Part shown: positions 8,978 through 19,419 of the stretch, piece by piece
Layout: every line of letters begins with the position of its first letter
Position numbering within the stretch: the first letter of the stretch is position 1
Assembly (NCBI RefSeq): GCF_030684185.1
Contig: NZ_JAUXOY010000008.1
Coordinates: 1-64,000, forward strand
Direction: 5' to 3'
DNA: 64,000 bases
Origin: Methylotenera sp.
GTDB taxonomy: Bacteria > Pseudomonadota > Gammaproteobacteria > Burkholderiales > Methylophilaceae
The notes under the pieces: generated by a model
What the model was told of the DNA's origin: nothing
Database searches by the model: none
The model's input: the letters and a program-made list of their open reading frames with translations, nothing else
Translations under genes and position numbers: made by a program

Positions 8978-9370
8978 CTAATAAATATCTTTTGGGTCTT
9001 TAATAACAGGCTGATCTACCAACCAATTGCCATTTTCCAGCTTCTTAAAAAAACAATTATGACGGCCTGTATGACAAGCAATACCGCCCACCTGTTCCAC
9101 TTTAATCAGCACTACATCTTCATCACAATCAAGACGAATTTCATGTACATGCTGAACATGCCCAGACTCTTCACCCTTGCGCCATAATTTATTGCGTGAG
9201 CGTGACCAATATACCGCTTGCTTGTTATCGTAAGTCAGTTGCAAAGCTTCACGATTCATCCAAGCAAACATCAGTATGCGCCCAGTATCATATTCTTGCG
9301 CTATGACCGGCACTAAACCGTTTGTATCCCAGCTTACTTCATCTAGCCATGACTTATTTAATAATGTCAT
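8978..9370 (-). CDS. hisI: Phosphoribosyl-AMP cyclohydrolase
   Basis: A 130-residue protein with the HisI zinc/magnesium site motifs [23 protein letters not shown] and [13 protein letters not shown]. It opens the adenine ring of PR-AMP. It overlaps hisF by four bases (ATGA). Stand-alone form, without a HisE domain. Confidence 0.95.
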   Translation of the reverse strand: MTLLNKSWLDEVSWDTNGLVPVIAQEYDTGRILMFAWMNREALQLTYDNKQAVYWSRSRNKLWRKGEESGHVQHVHEIRLDCDEDVVLIKVEQVGGIACHTGRHNCFFKKLENGNWLVDQPVIKDPKDIY

Positions 9371-10131
9371 AGCCTTACTTCTATGCCATGTTGTGCCATG
9401 TATTCTTTAGCTTGTTTAACAGTATATTCCCCATAATGAAAAATACTGGCCGCAAGCACTGCATCTGCACCACCTATCGTTACACCATCTACCAAATGCT
9501 GCAGATTTCCCACGCCACCAGATGCGATAATCGGCACATCAACGGCATTTGAAATGGCTTTATTTAGCGGATTATTAAAGCCTATTTTTGTGCCGTCTCT
9601 ATCCATACTTGTTACCAACAATTCCCCAGCACCTAGTTTGGCCATATACTCCGCCCACTTTACTGCGTCCAGACCCGTGGCCTTACGCCCGCCATGGGTG
9701 AACACTTCCCACTCAAAAGGTTGATTCTCAACTTTTTTGGCATCTATTGCGACCACGATACATTGTGAGCCAAATCGACCAGCCGCATCAGCAACCATCT
9801 GCGGGTTTAATACTGCGGTCGTGTTGATACTCACTTTATCCGCACCTGCATTCAATAATCGACGCACGTCTTCAACTTCACGCACCCCGCCACCAACCGT
9901 TAAAGGTATGAATACTTGCGAAGCCACTTGTTCGATAATATGCAGAATTAAACCTCTGTTATCAGAGCTAGCCGTAATATCTAAAAAGGTAAGTTCATCA
10001 GCGCCCTGATCATCATAACGTTTGGCGATTTCTACCGGGTCTCCAGCGTCTCTCAACTCAAGAAAATTGATGCCTTTTACTACACGCCCATCAGTCACAT
10101 CAAGGCAAGGAATAATACGTTTAGCGAGCAC
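9367..10131 (-). CDS. hisF: Imidazole glycerol phosphate synthase, cyclase subunit
   Basis: A 254-residue TIM barrel starting [12 protein letters not shown]. It carries the catalytic aspartates in [12 protein letters not shown] and [14 protein letters not shown] and the phosphate-binding GGVRE and ASGGVG loops. It works with HisH to make imidazole glycerol phosphate and AICAR. It overlaps hisA by 11 bases. Confidence 0.96.
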   Translation of the reverse strand: MLAKRIIPCLDVTDGRVVKGINFLELRDAGDPVEIAKRYDDQGADELTFLDITASSDNRGLILHIIEQVASQVFIPLTVGGGVREVEDVRRLLNAGADKVSINTTAVLNPQMVADAAGRFGSQCIVVAIDAKKVENQPFEWEVFTHGGRKATGLDAVKWAEYMAKLGAGELLVTSMDRDGTKIGFNNPLNKAISNAVDVPIIASGGVGNLQHLVDGVTIGGADAVLAASIFHYGEYTVKQAKEYMAQHGIEVRL

Positions 10132-10864
10132 TTAATTCATCCGCAAGTTTTTGCGCCGCGGCAAAATCCAGCGCCCCCTCATAAATGGCACGGCCTGTAA
10201 TGGTGCCGATAATACCTTCACTAGCCACTGCGCAAAGTTTACGCACATCATCTAAATTAGTAACACCGCCAGAAGCAATGACCGGGATTGTTAATGCCTG
10301 CGCCAACGCAACCGTCGCCTCAATATTTACACCACTTAGCATGCCATCACGGCCAATATCAGTATAAACAATAGAGCTTACACCATAACCTTCAAATTTC
10401 TTGGCTAAATCAATCACGTCATGTCCCGTGAGTTTAGACCAGCCATCAACGGCTACTTTGCCATCTTTAGCATCTAAACCCACGATAATCTGACCAGGGA
10501 ATGCATCGCAAGCTTCATGTAAAAATCCTGGATTCTTTACGGCTGCTGTACCAATGATCACATAGTCAATGCCGTTATCTAAGTAACGTTCAATCGTCTC
10601 AAGGTCGCGAATTCCACCACCCAACTGGATAGGGATTTCACCACCTACCGCGCGTACAATCGATTTAATAGCAGCCTCATTCACAGGTTTACCTGCAAAA
10701 GCGCCATTTAAATCCACCAAATGCAAGCGCTTGCCTCCACTATCCACCCAGTGACGAGCCATCGCCCCAGGATCCTCAGAAAATACAGTAGACTCCTCCA
10801 TTAAGCCTTGTTTTAGTCTGACACAGTGGCCGTCTTTAAGATCAATTGCTGGGATTATTAACAT
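10121..10864 (-). CDS. hisA: ProFAR isomerase
   Basis: A 247-residue TIM barrel starting [17 protein letters not shown]. It is a paralogue of HisF, with catalytic Asp in AIDLKDG and in [12 protein letters not shown], and phosphate loops GGGIRD and ASGGVT. It isomerises ProFAR to PRFAR. A 93-base A/T-rich gap separates it from hisH upstream, wider than the other junctions, so an internal promoter is possible. Confidence 0.96.
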   Translation of the reverse strand: MLIIPAIDLKDGHCVRLKQGLMEESTVFSEDPGAMARHWVDSGGKRLHLVDLNGAFAGKPVNEAAIKSIVRAVGGEIPIQLGGGIRDLETIERYLDNGIDYVIIGTAAVKNPGFLHEACDAFPGQIIVGLDAKDGKVAVDGWSKLTGHDVIDLAKKFEGYGVSSIVYTDIGRDGMLSGVNIEATVALAQALTIPVIASGGVTNLDDVRKLCAVASEGIIGTITGRAIYEGALDFAAAQKLADELSAR

Positions 10865-10957
10865 AGTGATTTAAGGTATATGAGTTTGATAAAGTTAAAA
10901 TTAAGTGATTAAAAATTGAATATAGTGCTAAGTAAATACCTTCAGACCTTTACTTAA

Positions 10958-11632
10958 TCAAGGTAACCAGTTTACGAAATTACTTAACATTTGCAAGCCG
11001 GCATTCGCACTTTTTTCTGGATGAAACTGCACAGCAAACAAATTATCCAAGGCAATCGCCCCTGTAAAGCGATTGGGGTACTCACTATACCCTGAAATAA
11101 TGCACTCATCTTCAGGCTGTACGTAGTAACTATGCACATAGTAAAAACGTGCACCATTTTCAATATTTTTCCATAAGGCATGCGACTGCAGTTGACTGGA
11201 GTCAGCTGAGCTATGCCAAGTTTGATACACTTGATTCCACCCCATGTGCGGCACTTTAAGCTTTTCACCGTTAGCGCCATGCATTTCAGCCGCCGCAAAG
11301 CGCTTCACATTGCCCTTTAACAAACCCAAGCCGACAGCATCGCCTTCTTCAGAATGTTCAAACAGCATTTGCAAGCCTATACAAATACCTAAAAATGGCT
11401 TATTGCCTGCCGCATGCATCACCGATTCACGAAGGCCGCGTGCATCTAATTCACGCATACAATCTGGCATTGCACCTTGACCAGGAAACACCACACGCTC
11501 AGCATTTTCTATATCTTTTGGATTGCTTGTTACAACCACATTTTTTTCTGGTGCCACATGCTCTAGCGCTTTAGACACTGAGCGCAAGTTACCCATGCCG
11601 TAATCAACCACTGCTATATCTATTTTTTTCAT
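10958..11632 (-). CDS. hisH: Imidazole glycerol phosphate synthase, glutaminase subunit
   Basis: A 224-residue class I glutamine amidotransferase. The nucleophile is the cysteine of GICIGLQMLF, and the catalytic His/Glu are in FHPEKS. The N-terminus VVDYGMGNLRSV is characteristic. It supplies ammonia to HisF. It lies between hisB and hisA. Confidence 0.96.
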   Translation of the reverse strand: MKKIDIAVVDYGMGNLRSVSKALEHVAPEKNVVVTSNPKDIENAERVVFPGQGAMPDCMRELDARGLRESVMHAAGNKPFLGICIGLQMLFEHSEEGDAVGLGLLKGNVKRFAAAEMHGANGEKLKVPHMGWNQVYQTWHSSADSSQLQSHALWKNIENGARFYYVHSYYVQPEDECIISGYSEYPNRFTGAIALDNLFAVQFHPEKSANAGLQMLSNFVNWLP

Positions 11633-11677
11633 ACTACAATCTTCATTGAGTTACAGCTATATGGCCGCAAGTTCAAC

Positions 11678-12265
11678 TTATAAGCTTCCTTTTGTAGATG
11701 GCATGATGCCTTCCATGCGTGAGTCCAGCTCAACCGCCATACGCAGGGCGCGGCCAAATGCCTTGAAAATCGTTTCTGCTTGATGGTGGGCGTTGTGACC
11801 TTTTAGATTATCAATATGCAATGTGACATTAGCGTGGTTTACAAAACCTTGAAAAAACTCATGCACTAAATCGACATCAAACTCACCGATAGCGGCACGC
11901 GTGAAAACACATCCAAACTGTAACCCAGGACGACCAGAAATATCCAATACCACACGAGATAGCGCTTCATCCAACGGCACATAAGCATGCCCATAACGAC
12001 GTATACCTTTTTTATCTCCCACCGCCTTAGCAAAAGCCCGGCCTAATGTAATACCAATATCTTCAACGGTATGATGGGCGTCTATGTGTAAATCACCTTT
12101 GGCGTTGACGCTTATATCCATCATGCCATGGCGGGCAATTTGATCAAGCATGTGATCCAAAAAACCTAACCCTGTATTAAATTGAGAGACTCCTGTGCCA
12201 TCCAAATTAATGGCGACAGAAATTTGTGTTTCCAGGGTGTTTCTTACTACTTCAGCAGCGCGCAT
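11678..12265 (-). CDS. hisB: Imidazoleglycerol-phosphate dehydratase (monofunctional)
   Basis: A 195-residue IGPD with the manganese-binding repeats [11 protein letters not shown] and [14 protein letters not shown] and the [13 protein letters not shown] signature. It has no N-terminal HAD phosphatase domain, so histidinol-phosphatase must be encoded elsewhere. Upstream, a 280-base spacer containing the hps terminator separates it from hps. hisB therefore probably has its own promoter in 12266-12410. Confidence 0.96.
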   Translation of the reverse strand: MRAAEVVRNTLETQISVAINLDGTGVSQFNTGLGFLDHMLDQIARHGMMDISVNAKGDLHIDAHHTVEDIGITLGRAFAKAVGDKKGIRRYGHAYVPLDEALSRVVLDISGRPGLQFGCVFTRAAIGEFDVDLVHEFFQGFVNHANVTLHIDNLKGHNAHHQAETIFKAFGRALRMAVELDSRMEGIMPSTKGSL

Positions 12266-12417
12266 ATTGATTCACTTAAGAAAGTGCGTATTAATTGACG
12301 AACAATATTTTAACCTAAACTCGATGCACTTGGGATTTTTGAGCACATTAAGCAGGCAACATTACAAATATAAAACCGAATCTTAAAACTTTACAATTAA
12401 ACTTATTCTAAAAAGAA

Positions 12418-12459
12418 CAAAGCCTAGCAAGATGTATACATTATCTTTACTAGGCTTTG
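12418..12459 (-). terminator. Probable terminator of hps
   Basis: A perfect 10-bp stem, CAAAGCCTAG (12418-12427) with CTAGGCTTTG (12450-12459), closes a 22-base loop containing the dyad ATGTATACAT. On the minus strand it is followed by a T-rich run (TTCTTTTTAG). It lies 87 bases after the hps stop and before hisB, so it should separate hps transcription from the downstream his genes. Confidence 0.65.
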
Positions 12460-12545
12460 AATTTATCAGCTTGCGCTAATTAATCACTTGCTCTCAAACT
12501 ACTCGGCAATATTTAACCAAGCAATATTAGGAAACAATCAAATAA

Positions 12546-13433
12546 TTATTCTGCAGCAGCTTCTGTTTTTGCAGCTTCAACAGCTGTAGAAACTGCATCA
12601 CCAGCAGCTTCAACGGCAGCAGCAGCTTCTGCAGCAGCCGCTTCAGTTGCCTCAACAGCAGGAGCAGAAATTTCTGCAGCTGCATCAGTAGTTTGTTCAA
12701 CAGCTTCTTTTTTGCCACCGAATAAAGTAAACAACAATACTAAAACTACAGCACCAATAATCCATGGTAAGAATTTTTTAGCGCCTCCAGCACTAGCAGC
12801 ACCACCGTGTGCAATTGCTGTGATTTCAGCAGCAGCGGCAGCAGGATCAGCAGCACCGTAAATAGCAGCACCAGCTACAATGATTGTAGCGCCCGCATCT
12901 TTAACTTGTTGTGTTGTTGCAGCCTTAACACCGCCAGCAACAGAAATATCAACACCTAAACCTAAACTTGCTACCATGTTTAAGTCATTAAATGGTGTTT
13001 GACCAGCAGCTTGTTGATCTAAACCAGTATGAACGCCAATGATGTGTGCACCTAATTTAGCCACTTCAATAGTACGTGCTTTTTTATCAGCAACGTTAAT
13101 CAAGTCAACTTGTGCTTTTTTGCCGTATTTATTAGCAACATCAATTACACCTTTGATAGTACCGATATCAGCAGTACCAAGAACTGTACAAATATCTGCA
13201 CCCGCTTTGTAGAATGGTTCAGCTTCATAGAAACCAGCATCCATTGTTTTTAAGTCAACTAAAATTTTGTTGTTAGGAAACTTAGCGCGTAAAACTTCTA
13301 GCAATTTTATACCATTGTGCTTAATGCACGGTGTACCGATTTCCAGAATATCTACGTGCGGAGCAACTTTGGTTGCTAAGGCGACGGTACCGTCGAAATC
13401 AAGTGAATCTAAAGCCATTTGGGTTTGAGCCAT
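12546..13433 (-). CDS. hps: 3-hexulose-6-phosphate synthase with C-terminal membrane segment and Ala-rich tail
   Basis: A 295-residue protein. Residues 1-210 form a complete HPS TIM barrel of the OMP-decarboxylase superfamily: EIGTP (31-35), catalytic DLKTMDAG (60-67), VHTG (134-137) and phosphate loop VAGGVK (165-170). HPS condenses formaldehyde with ribulose 5-phosphate, the entry step of the RuMP cycle. HPS is normally about 210 residues. Here ~85 residues are added: a Gly/Ala linker, KK, a strongly hydrophobic segment 221-240 (FLPWIIGAVVLVLLFTLFGG), then KK and an Ala/Glu-rich helix-forming tail to residue 295. A strong Shine-Dalgarno GGAGG lies 7 bases before the ATG. No phosphohexuloisomerase gene is adjacent. 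The catalytic assignment is firm; membrane anchoring is inference. Confidence 0.93.
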   Translation of the reverse strand: MAQTQMALDSLDFDGTVALATKVAPHVDILEIGTPCIKHNGIKLLEVLRAKFPNNKILVDLKTMDAGFYEAEPFYKAGADICTVLGTADIGTIKGVIDVANKYGKKAQVDLINVADKKARTIEVAKLGAHIIGVHTGLDQQAAGQTPFNDLNMVASLGLGVDISVAGGVKAATTQQVKDAGATIIVAGAAIYGAADPAAAAAEITAIAHGGAASAGGAKKFLPWIIGAVVLVLLFTLFGGKKEAVEQTTDAAAEISAPAVEATEAAAAEAAAAVEAAGDAVSTAVEAAKTEAAAE

Positions 13434-13440
13434 GCTACAT

Positions 13441-13475
13441 CCTCCAAAAAAAATAAATCAACATGTGATTTATTT
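13441..13475 (-). promoter_or_regulatory. 5' UTR hairpin directly ahead of the hps Shine-Dalgarno
   Basis: A perfect 10-bp inverted repeat (AAATAAATCA at 13451-13460 and TGATTTATTT at 13466-13475) with a 5-base loop. It ends five bases before the strong ribosome site GGAGG (13445-13441). It could protect the mRNA 5' end, be a translation-control hairpin, or be an operator. A second, shorter dyad TGTGT-N5-ACACA lies at 13510-13524. The A/T-rich spacer 13434-13667 must hold the hps promoter, but I could not pick convincing -35/-10 boxes. Confidence 0.5.
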
Positions 13476-13667
13476 AGATTAAAAATACGAATTAAATTAA
13501 TTTTTATATTGTGTCGAAAACACACATTTCGCGATAATAACACGCACTTAATACGAAATTAAAAAATATTTTTGCTTATTCTTGATGTTTTCATCATATT
13601 TAAGCGATTTAATCACTAAAATACTGTCATTTAATGAAAAAGAGCCATTTCTTTAGATTCATACACG

Positions 13668-14729
13668 TCATACAAGCAGCTCGGCAAGTGACTCTATAAG
13701 TGCTTTTGACTGACTTTCCGTGCCAATTGTAATGCGCAAATATGGGGCTATACGTGCAGGCGCTTTAAAATGACGGACGATAATGTTTTTCTGACGGAGC
13801 ATTGCAGTAAGCTCTGCACCATCTTTGTTTTTATGCTTAGCAAAAATAAAGTTAGCGCCCGATGGCAGTACATCGAAACCTAAGTTTGTTAACTCTTTAA
13901 TCAGCGATTCCCGTGTAGCGACCACTTTGCTACACGTTTCTTCGAAATACGCGACATCTTGCATGGCAGCAATGGCACCAGCTGAGGCAAAACGGTCTAT
14001 AGGGTATGAGTTAAAGCTATCTTTAACCCGAATCAATGCTTCGATTAATTCAGGAGACCCTAAGGCATAGCCAACACGTAAACCTGCTAGTGAGCGAGCT
14101 TTAGATAAAGTTTGTGTAACCAATAGGTTTGAGTAGCGATTAATCAAACCAACCGCTGATTCTGTACCAAAATCCACATAGGCTTCATCAATCACCACGA
14201 CTGATTGCGTGTTTGATTTCAATAACTTTTCAATTTTCACCAATGCCAACGGGATACCTGTCGGTGCATTGGGGTTTGGGAAGATGATTCCACCATTAGG
14301 CTGATCATAATCATCAACATTGATTGTAAAGTCATCCGCTAACGGTATTGCTTGATATTCAATGTCATACAAGCCGCAATATACCGGATAAAAACTATAG
14401 GTAATATCTGGGAACAGCAAGGGCCTGCTATGTTTTAACAGCGCTTGAAATACATGCGCCAATACTTCATCCGAGCCGTTTCCGACAAATACCTGGTTTG
14501 CATTTAAGTTGTGCGCTTTAGCAATTGCAGCTTTAAGCGCATCTGAATTAGGATCTGGGTACAAACGAAGCGACTCGGCCGCTTCAAGCTTTAACGCTTC
14601 AATCACCTTAGGGCTAGGGCCATAAGGGTTTTCATTAGTATTCAACTTAACTAAATTATCCAGTTTTGGCTGCTCACCAGGAACATAAGGCGTAAGCCTA
14701 TGAACCACATCACTCCAGAATTTACTCAT
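13668..14729 (-). CDS. hisC: Histidinol-phosphate aminotransferase
   Basis: A 353-residue class I/II PLP aminotransferase. It has the N-terminal [12 protein letters not shown] substrate motif, [11 protein letters not shown], and the PLP-lysine region [18 protein letters not shown]. The reaction is imidazole-acetol phosphate plus glutamate to histidinol phosphate. It follows hisD by six bases. The next gene downstream is the inserted hps rather than hisB. Confidence 0.95.
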   Translation of the reverse strand: MSKFWSDVVHRLTPYVPGEQPKLDNLVKLNTNENPYGPSPKVIEALKLEAAESLRLYPDPNSDALKAAIAKAHNLNANQVFVGNGSDEVLAHVFQALLKHSRPLLFPDITYSFYPVYCGLYDIEYQAIPLADDFTINVDDYDQPNGGIIFPNPNAPTGIPLALVKIEKLLKSNTQSVVVIDEAYVDFGTESAVGLINRYSNLLVTQTLSKARSLAGLRVGYALGSPELIEALIRVKDSFNSYPIDRFASAGAIAAMQDVAYFEETCSKVVATRESLIKELTNLGFDVLPSGANFIFAKHKNKDGAELTAMLRQKNIIVRHFKAPARIAPYLRITIGTESQSKALIESLAELLV

Positions 14730-14735
14730 GTTGAA

Positions 14736-16040
14736 TTAGCTTTTCAACCTATACTCAGCAGATCTGGCGTGGGCTTGCAAGCCCTCACCATAAGCTAAAG
14801 TCGCGGCTACCTTACCTAGCGTTTGCGCACCTTCTGACGACACCATAATCAAGCTTGATCGTTTTTGAAAATCATAGACCCCTAAAGGCGATGAGAAACG
14901 CGCAGTGCGAGAGGTTGGCAGCACGTGGTTTGGTCCTGCACAGTAATCACCAAGCGCCTCACAGGTGTTGCGTCCCATAAAAATGGCGCCTGCATGTTTG
15001 ATTGTTTTACTGAACGCCAATGGCTCGTCCATTGATAATTCCAAATGTTCAGGCGCAATGTAGTTACAAATTTCTGCTGCTTCAGCTAAATCACGCACTT
15101 GAATCAACGCTCCACGGTCAGTCAGTGACGTTCTGATAATGTCTTTGCGTGGCATTTCTTCTACCAACTTCAGTATGCTTGCACTGACTTTATCCAAAAA
15201 GTCCGCATCAGGGCTTAATAAAATTGCTTGTGCCAATTCGTCATGTTCCGCTTGGCTGAACAAATCCATCGCCACCCAGTCCGGGTTGGTTTTACCATCG
15301 CATATCACTAAAATCTCAGATGGTCCTGCCACCATATCAATGCCGACCACGCCAAACACACGGCGTTTAGCGGCGGCTACATAAGCATTACCTGGCCCGA
15401 CCACTTTATCTACTTGCGGCACGGTTTGCGTGCCATATGCCAGCGCGCCCACCGCTTGCGCGCCGCCTATGCAAAATACGCGGTCTACGCCACACACCGC
15501 CGCTGCCGCCAGCACCAACTGATTCTTTTCGCCATTTGGCGTAGGAACGACCATAATGAGCTCTTTAACGCCAGCCACTTTGGCTGGGATAGCATTCATT
15601 AGAACAGATGACGGATAAGCCGCCTTGCCGCCTGGCACATATAAACCTACGCGATCTAATGAAGTGACTTGCTGGCCAAGTAAGGTACCGTCAGCCTCGG
15701 TATAACTCCAAGACGACATTAGTTGCTTCTCGTGATAGATGCGCACACGGTCAGCAGCAACTTGCAAAGCTTCTCGCTGGGCTACGGGCAACCCATTTAA
15801 AGCTGCTATTAGCTCTTCTTTGCTAATTTCAAGCTCTGCCAAATGAGTTGCGTGAGTTTTATCAAATCGATTGGTATATTCCAACACGGCAGCATCACCG
15901 CGCTTTTTAACATCTTTAAGTATGCCTGCCACAACCTCATCGATGCTGTCATCTTGTGCAGTTTCAAAAGCAAGTAATGCTTTTAGTTTGCCATCAAAAT
16001 CTATGTCGGTGGTAGCAAAACATCTAATCTTCACACTCAT
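14736..16040 (-). CDS. hisD: Histidinol dehydrogenase
   Basis: A 434-residue protein of family-typical length. It contains the signatures [57 protein letters not shown] and the zinc/catalytic region YIAPEHLEL. It catalyses the two NAD-dependent oxidations from L-histidinol to histidine. It lies between hisG (29-base gap) and hisC. Confidence 0.96.
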   Translation of the reverse strand: MSVKIRCFATTDIDFDGKLKALLAFETAQDDSIDEVVAGILKDVKKRGDAAVLEYTNRFDKTHATHLAELEISKEELIAALNGLPVAQREALQVAADRVRIYHEKQLMSSWSYTEADGTLLGQQVTSLDRVGLYVPGGKAAYPSSVLMNAIPAKVAGVKELIMVVPTPNGEKNQLVLAAAAVCGVDRVFCIGGAQAVGALAYGTQTVPQVDKVVGPGNAYVAAAKRRVFGVVGIDMVAGPSEILVICDGKTNPDWVAMDLFSQAEHDELAQAILLSPDADFLDKVSASILKLVEEMPRKDIIRTSLTDRGALIQVRDLAEAAEICNYIAPEHLELSMDEPLAFSKTIKHAGAIFMGRNTCEALGDYCAGPNHVLPTSRTARFSSPLGVYDFQKRSSLIMVSSEGAQTLGKVAATLAYGEGLQAHARSAEYRLKS

Positions 16041-16069
16041 ATACTTAAACCTAATTTAATTAAATTAAT

Positions 16070-16711
16070 TTATTTAGATGCAATGGCGCTTAAAAAAGCA
16101 TCCATAATCGGCTGAATTTTTTCTCGATTGAGCTTAAGCGAAGCTTGATTCACGACCAATCGTGAGCTAATGTCGCCTACTTCCTCCACAGCTTTGAGGT
16201 TATTAGCACGCAAAGTTCCTCCTGTGCTCACCAAATCGACAATCACATCAGCTAACCCCACCAATGGGCCTAACTCCATTGAGCCATACAGTTTGATTAA
16301 ATCCACATGCATACCTTTAGCGGCAAAGTGTTCGCGTGCGGTTTTGACATATTTAGTGACTACTTTTAAGCGCGCACCGCTACGAATTGAGGCGAAGTAA
16401 TCAAAGTCTTCACGTACGGCTACCATCATTTTGCATTTAGCGATTTGCAGGTCAATTGGCTGATACAAGCCTTCACCGCCATGTTCGTCTAACACATCCT
16501 TGCCTGCAATACCTAAATCAGCAGCACCATATTGCACATAAGTAGGCACATCACTGGCGCGGACAATAATCAAACGCACATCATCCCGATTCGTCGCTAA
16601 TATCAATTTACGTGAAGACTCGGGATCCTCAAGCGCTTTAATGCCTGCCGCAGCTAACAACGGCGTAGTTTCTTCAAAGATGCGACCTTTTGAGAGTGCA
16701 ATGGTAATCAT
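16070..16711 (-). CDS. hisG: ATP phosphoribosyltransferase, short (HisZ-dependent) form
   Basis: A 213-residue catalytic subunit starting [14 protein letters not shown]. It has the substrate motif [14 protein letters not shown] and the PRPP-binding [14 protein letters not shown]. It lacks the C-terminal ACT-like regulatory domain of the ~300-residue long form. Short HisG works as a hetero-octamer with HisZ, which is not in this window. It catalyses the first, feedback-regulated step of the pathway. It starts three bases after the murA stop. Confidence 0.96.
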   Translation of the reverse strand: MITIALSKGRIFEETTPLLAAAGIKALEDPESSRKLILATNRDDVRLIIVRASDVPTYVQYGAADLGIAGKDVLDEHGGEGLYQPIDLQIAKCKMMVAVREDFDYFASIRSGARLKVVTKYVKTAREHFAAKGMHVDLIKLYGSMELGPLVGLADVIVDLVSTGGTLRANNLKAVEEVGDISSRLVVNQASLKLNREKIQPIMDAFLSAIASK

Positions 16712-16714
16712 TTT

Positions 16715-17977
<1,263 letters not shown>

Positions 17978-18304
17978 TTACTTAGCTACGCTTTGATTTA
18001 TAGAGCCCAACATAGTCTGAAGTTCGCCGCTTTCGTACATCGCACGCATAATATCTGACCCACCAACGAATTCACCGTTGATATATAACTGCGGAATCGT
18101 TGGCCAGTTTGCATACACCTTAATGCCTTCACGCACATCTTGGTCAGCCAGCACGTCTACTGCCACATATTTTGCATGACAGGCATCTAAAATTTGTGTC
18201 GCCAAGTTAGAAAAGCCGCATTGCGGAAACTTGGGGCTGCCTTTCATGTAAAGCACAACTGGGTTGGTCGTGACGGTTTCTTTAATTTTCAACTGCGCAT
18301 CCAT
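17978..18304 (-). CDS. grxD: Monothiol glutaredoxin (Grx4 type)
   Basis: A 108-residue CGFS-type monothiol glutaredoxin. It has KGSPKFPQCGFSNLA at the active site, then the WPTIPQLYINGEFVGGSDI glutathione-binding stretch. Such proteins carry [2Fe-2S] clusters and pair with BolA proteins. The neighbouring upstream gene is a bolA-family gene (53-base gap), matching the known physical partnership. Confidence 0.95.
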   Translation of the reverse strand: MDAQLKIKETVTTNPVVLYMKGSPKFPQCGFSNLATQILDACHAKYVAVDVLADQDVREGIKVYANWPTIPQLYINGEFVGGSDIMRAMYESGELQTMLGSINQSVAK

Positions 18305-18357
18305 TTACTTCTCCATTGCTTAATATTTAGCTTAAATTTATTTGCCGATTGTGCAGC

Positions 18358-18600
18358 CTAAGACTTATTATTCCATTGTTCTGGCGTGTAGGTTTTCATC
18401 GATAATGCATGAATTTCTGAACGCATTCTATCGCCCAAAGCCGAGTACACCAACTGATGCTGTTGCACCATAGATTTACCAATAAAAGCTGCGCTCACAA
18501 TAACCGCTTCAAAATGTGTTCCATCATCACCTAATACTTTGATATGCTCACAGCTTAAATGTTGGGTAATATAGTTTTCTAACTGTTGCGCGCTTAACAC
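18358..18600 (-). CDS. BolA/IbaG family protein
   Basis: An 80-residue BolA-domain protein with the conserved FEAVIVSAAFIGKSMVQQHQ and EIHALSMKTYTPEQW segments. The single conserved His before the ALSMKT motif is a likely cluster ligand. It resembles YrbA/IbaG, the BolA paralogue encoded beside murA in proteobacteria. Adjacent to grxD, it probably acts in Fe-S cluster trafficking. It lies downstream of the ABC exporter genes. Confidence 0.92.
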   Translation of the reverse strand: MLSAQQLENYITQHLSCEHIKVLGDDGTHFEAVIVSAAFIGKSMVQQHQLVYSALGDRMRSEIHALSMKTYTPEQWNNKS

Positions 18601-18633
18601 TCTTCTCTCACCTTTTAACCTGATACTCTTAAT

Positions 18634-19419
18634 TTATGCTCTGAGCTTGTAGCCTGATTTTAACATTTTTAGTGTAATCAGTGCTAACACTAAGAAAGAT
18701 GCACCAACAATAGACAAACTAAGCAGCGGCGACACATCGCCTTTGCCGAAAAATCCATATCTAAATCCATCAATCATGTAAAAAAACGGGTTGAGATGCG
18801 ATAGCTTTTGCCAAAAAGGCGGTAAGGAATGTATCGAATAAAACACACCTGATAGAAAGGACAAAGGCATGATGATGAAGTTCTGGAATGCAGCCATTTG
18901 ATCGAACCGATCTGCCCATATTCCCGCAATAATGCCAAACGTACCCAGCAAAGCACTTCCCAGCAAAGCAAAAGCCAATATCAACCAAAAATTGGTAATA
19001 TGAATATCAACAAACCACATGGCCACTAAATAAATACATAAACCAACCACAAGACCACGAATAATCGCCGCAAACAAAAATGCAATAAAAAACTGGAAAT
19101 GCGTGAGTGGCGTTAATAATACAAATACGAGGTTGCCCATTACTTTTGACTGTATCAGGCTTGAAGAACTATTGGCAAACGCATTCTGTAGTACCGACAT
19201 CATAATAAGACCCGGCACTAAGAAAGCAGTGTAGGGAACGCCGTCGTACACATGCACATGGCCTTCCAGCGCATGTGAAAAAATCAGCAAATATAACAAA
19301 GCCGTAATGACTGGCGCGGCAACCGTTTGAAAAGCAACTCGCCAAAAACGTAGCAGCTCTTTTTTTAAGAGCGTCCAAGGGCCTCTTAAATTACTCATTA
19401 AACTTGTTTGCTTGCTCAT
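18634..19419 (-). CDS. ABC-2 type transporter permease (YadH-like)
   Basis: A 261-residue protein with six predicted membrane helices. It contains the ABC-2 signature region PLSFLSGVFYSIHSLPPFWQ and an internal short cytoplasmic N-terminus. It pairs with the ATPase encoded immediately upstream (4-base overlap). YadGH-type exporters have an unknown substrate. The location between mla and murA is conserved in betaproteobacteria and hints at an envelope role. Confidence 0.92.
   Translation of the reverse strand: MSKQTSLMSNLRGPWTLLKKELLRFWRVAFQTVAAPVITALLYLLIFSHALEGHVHVYDGVPYTAFLVPGLIMMSVLQNAFANSSSSLIQSKVMGNLVFVLLTPLTHFQFFIAFLFAAIIRGLVVGLCIYLVAMWFVDIHITNFWLILAFALLGSALLGTFGIIAGIWADRFDQMAAFQNFIIMPLSFLSGVFYSIHSLPPFWQKLSHLNPFFYMIDGFRYGFFGKGDVSPLLSLSIVGASFLVLALITLKMLKSGYKLRA

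Noticed and set aside
12527-12718. Leu/Lys-rich 63-codon frame on the minus strand
   Set aside because: It is the alternative frame of the Ala-rich tail of hps; its odd composition follows from GCA/GCT repeats.
12546-13433. HPS tail as a frameshifted neighbour gene
   Set aside because: The frame is continuous with regular codon use and no separate start or ribosome site for the tail segment.
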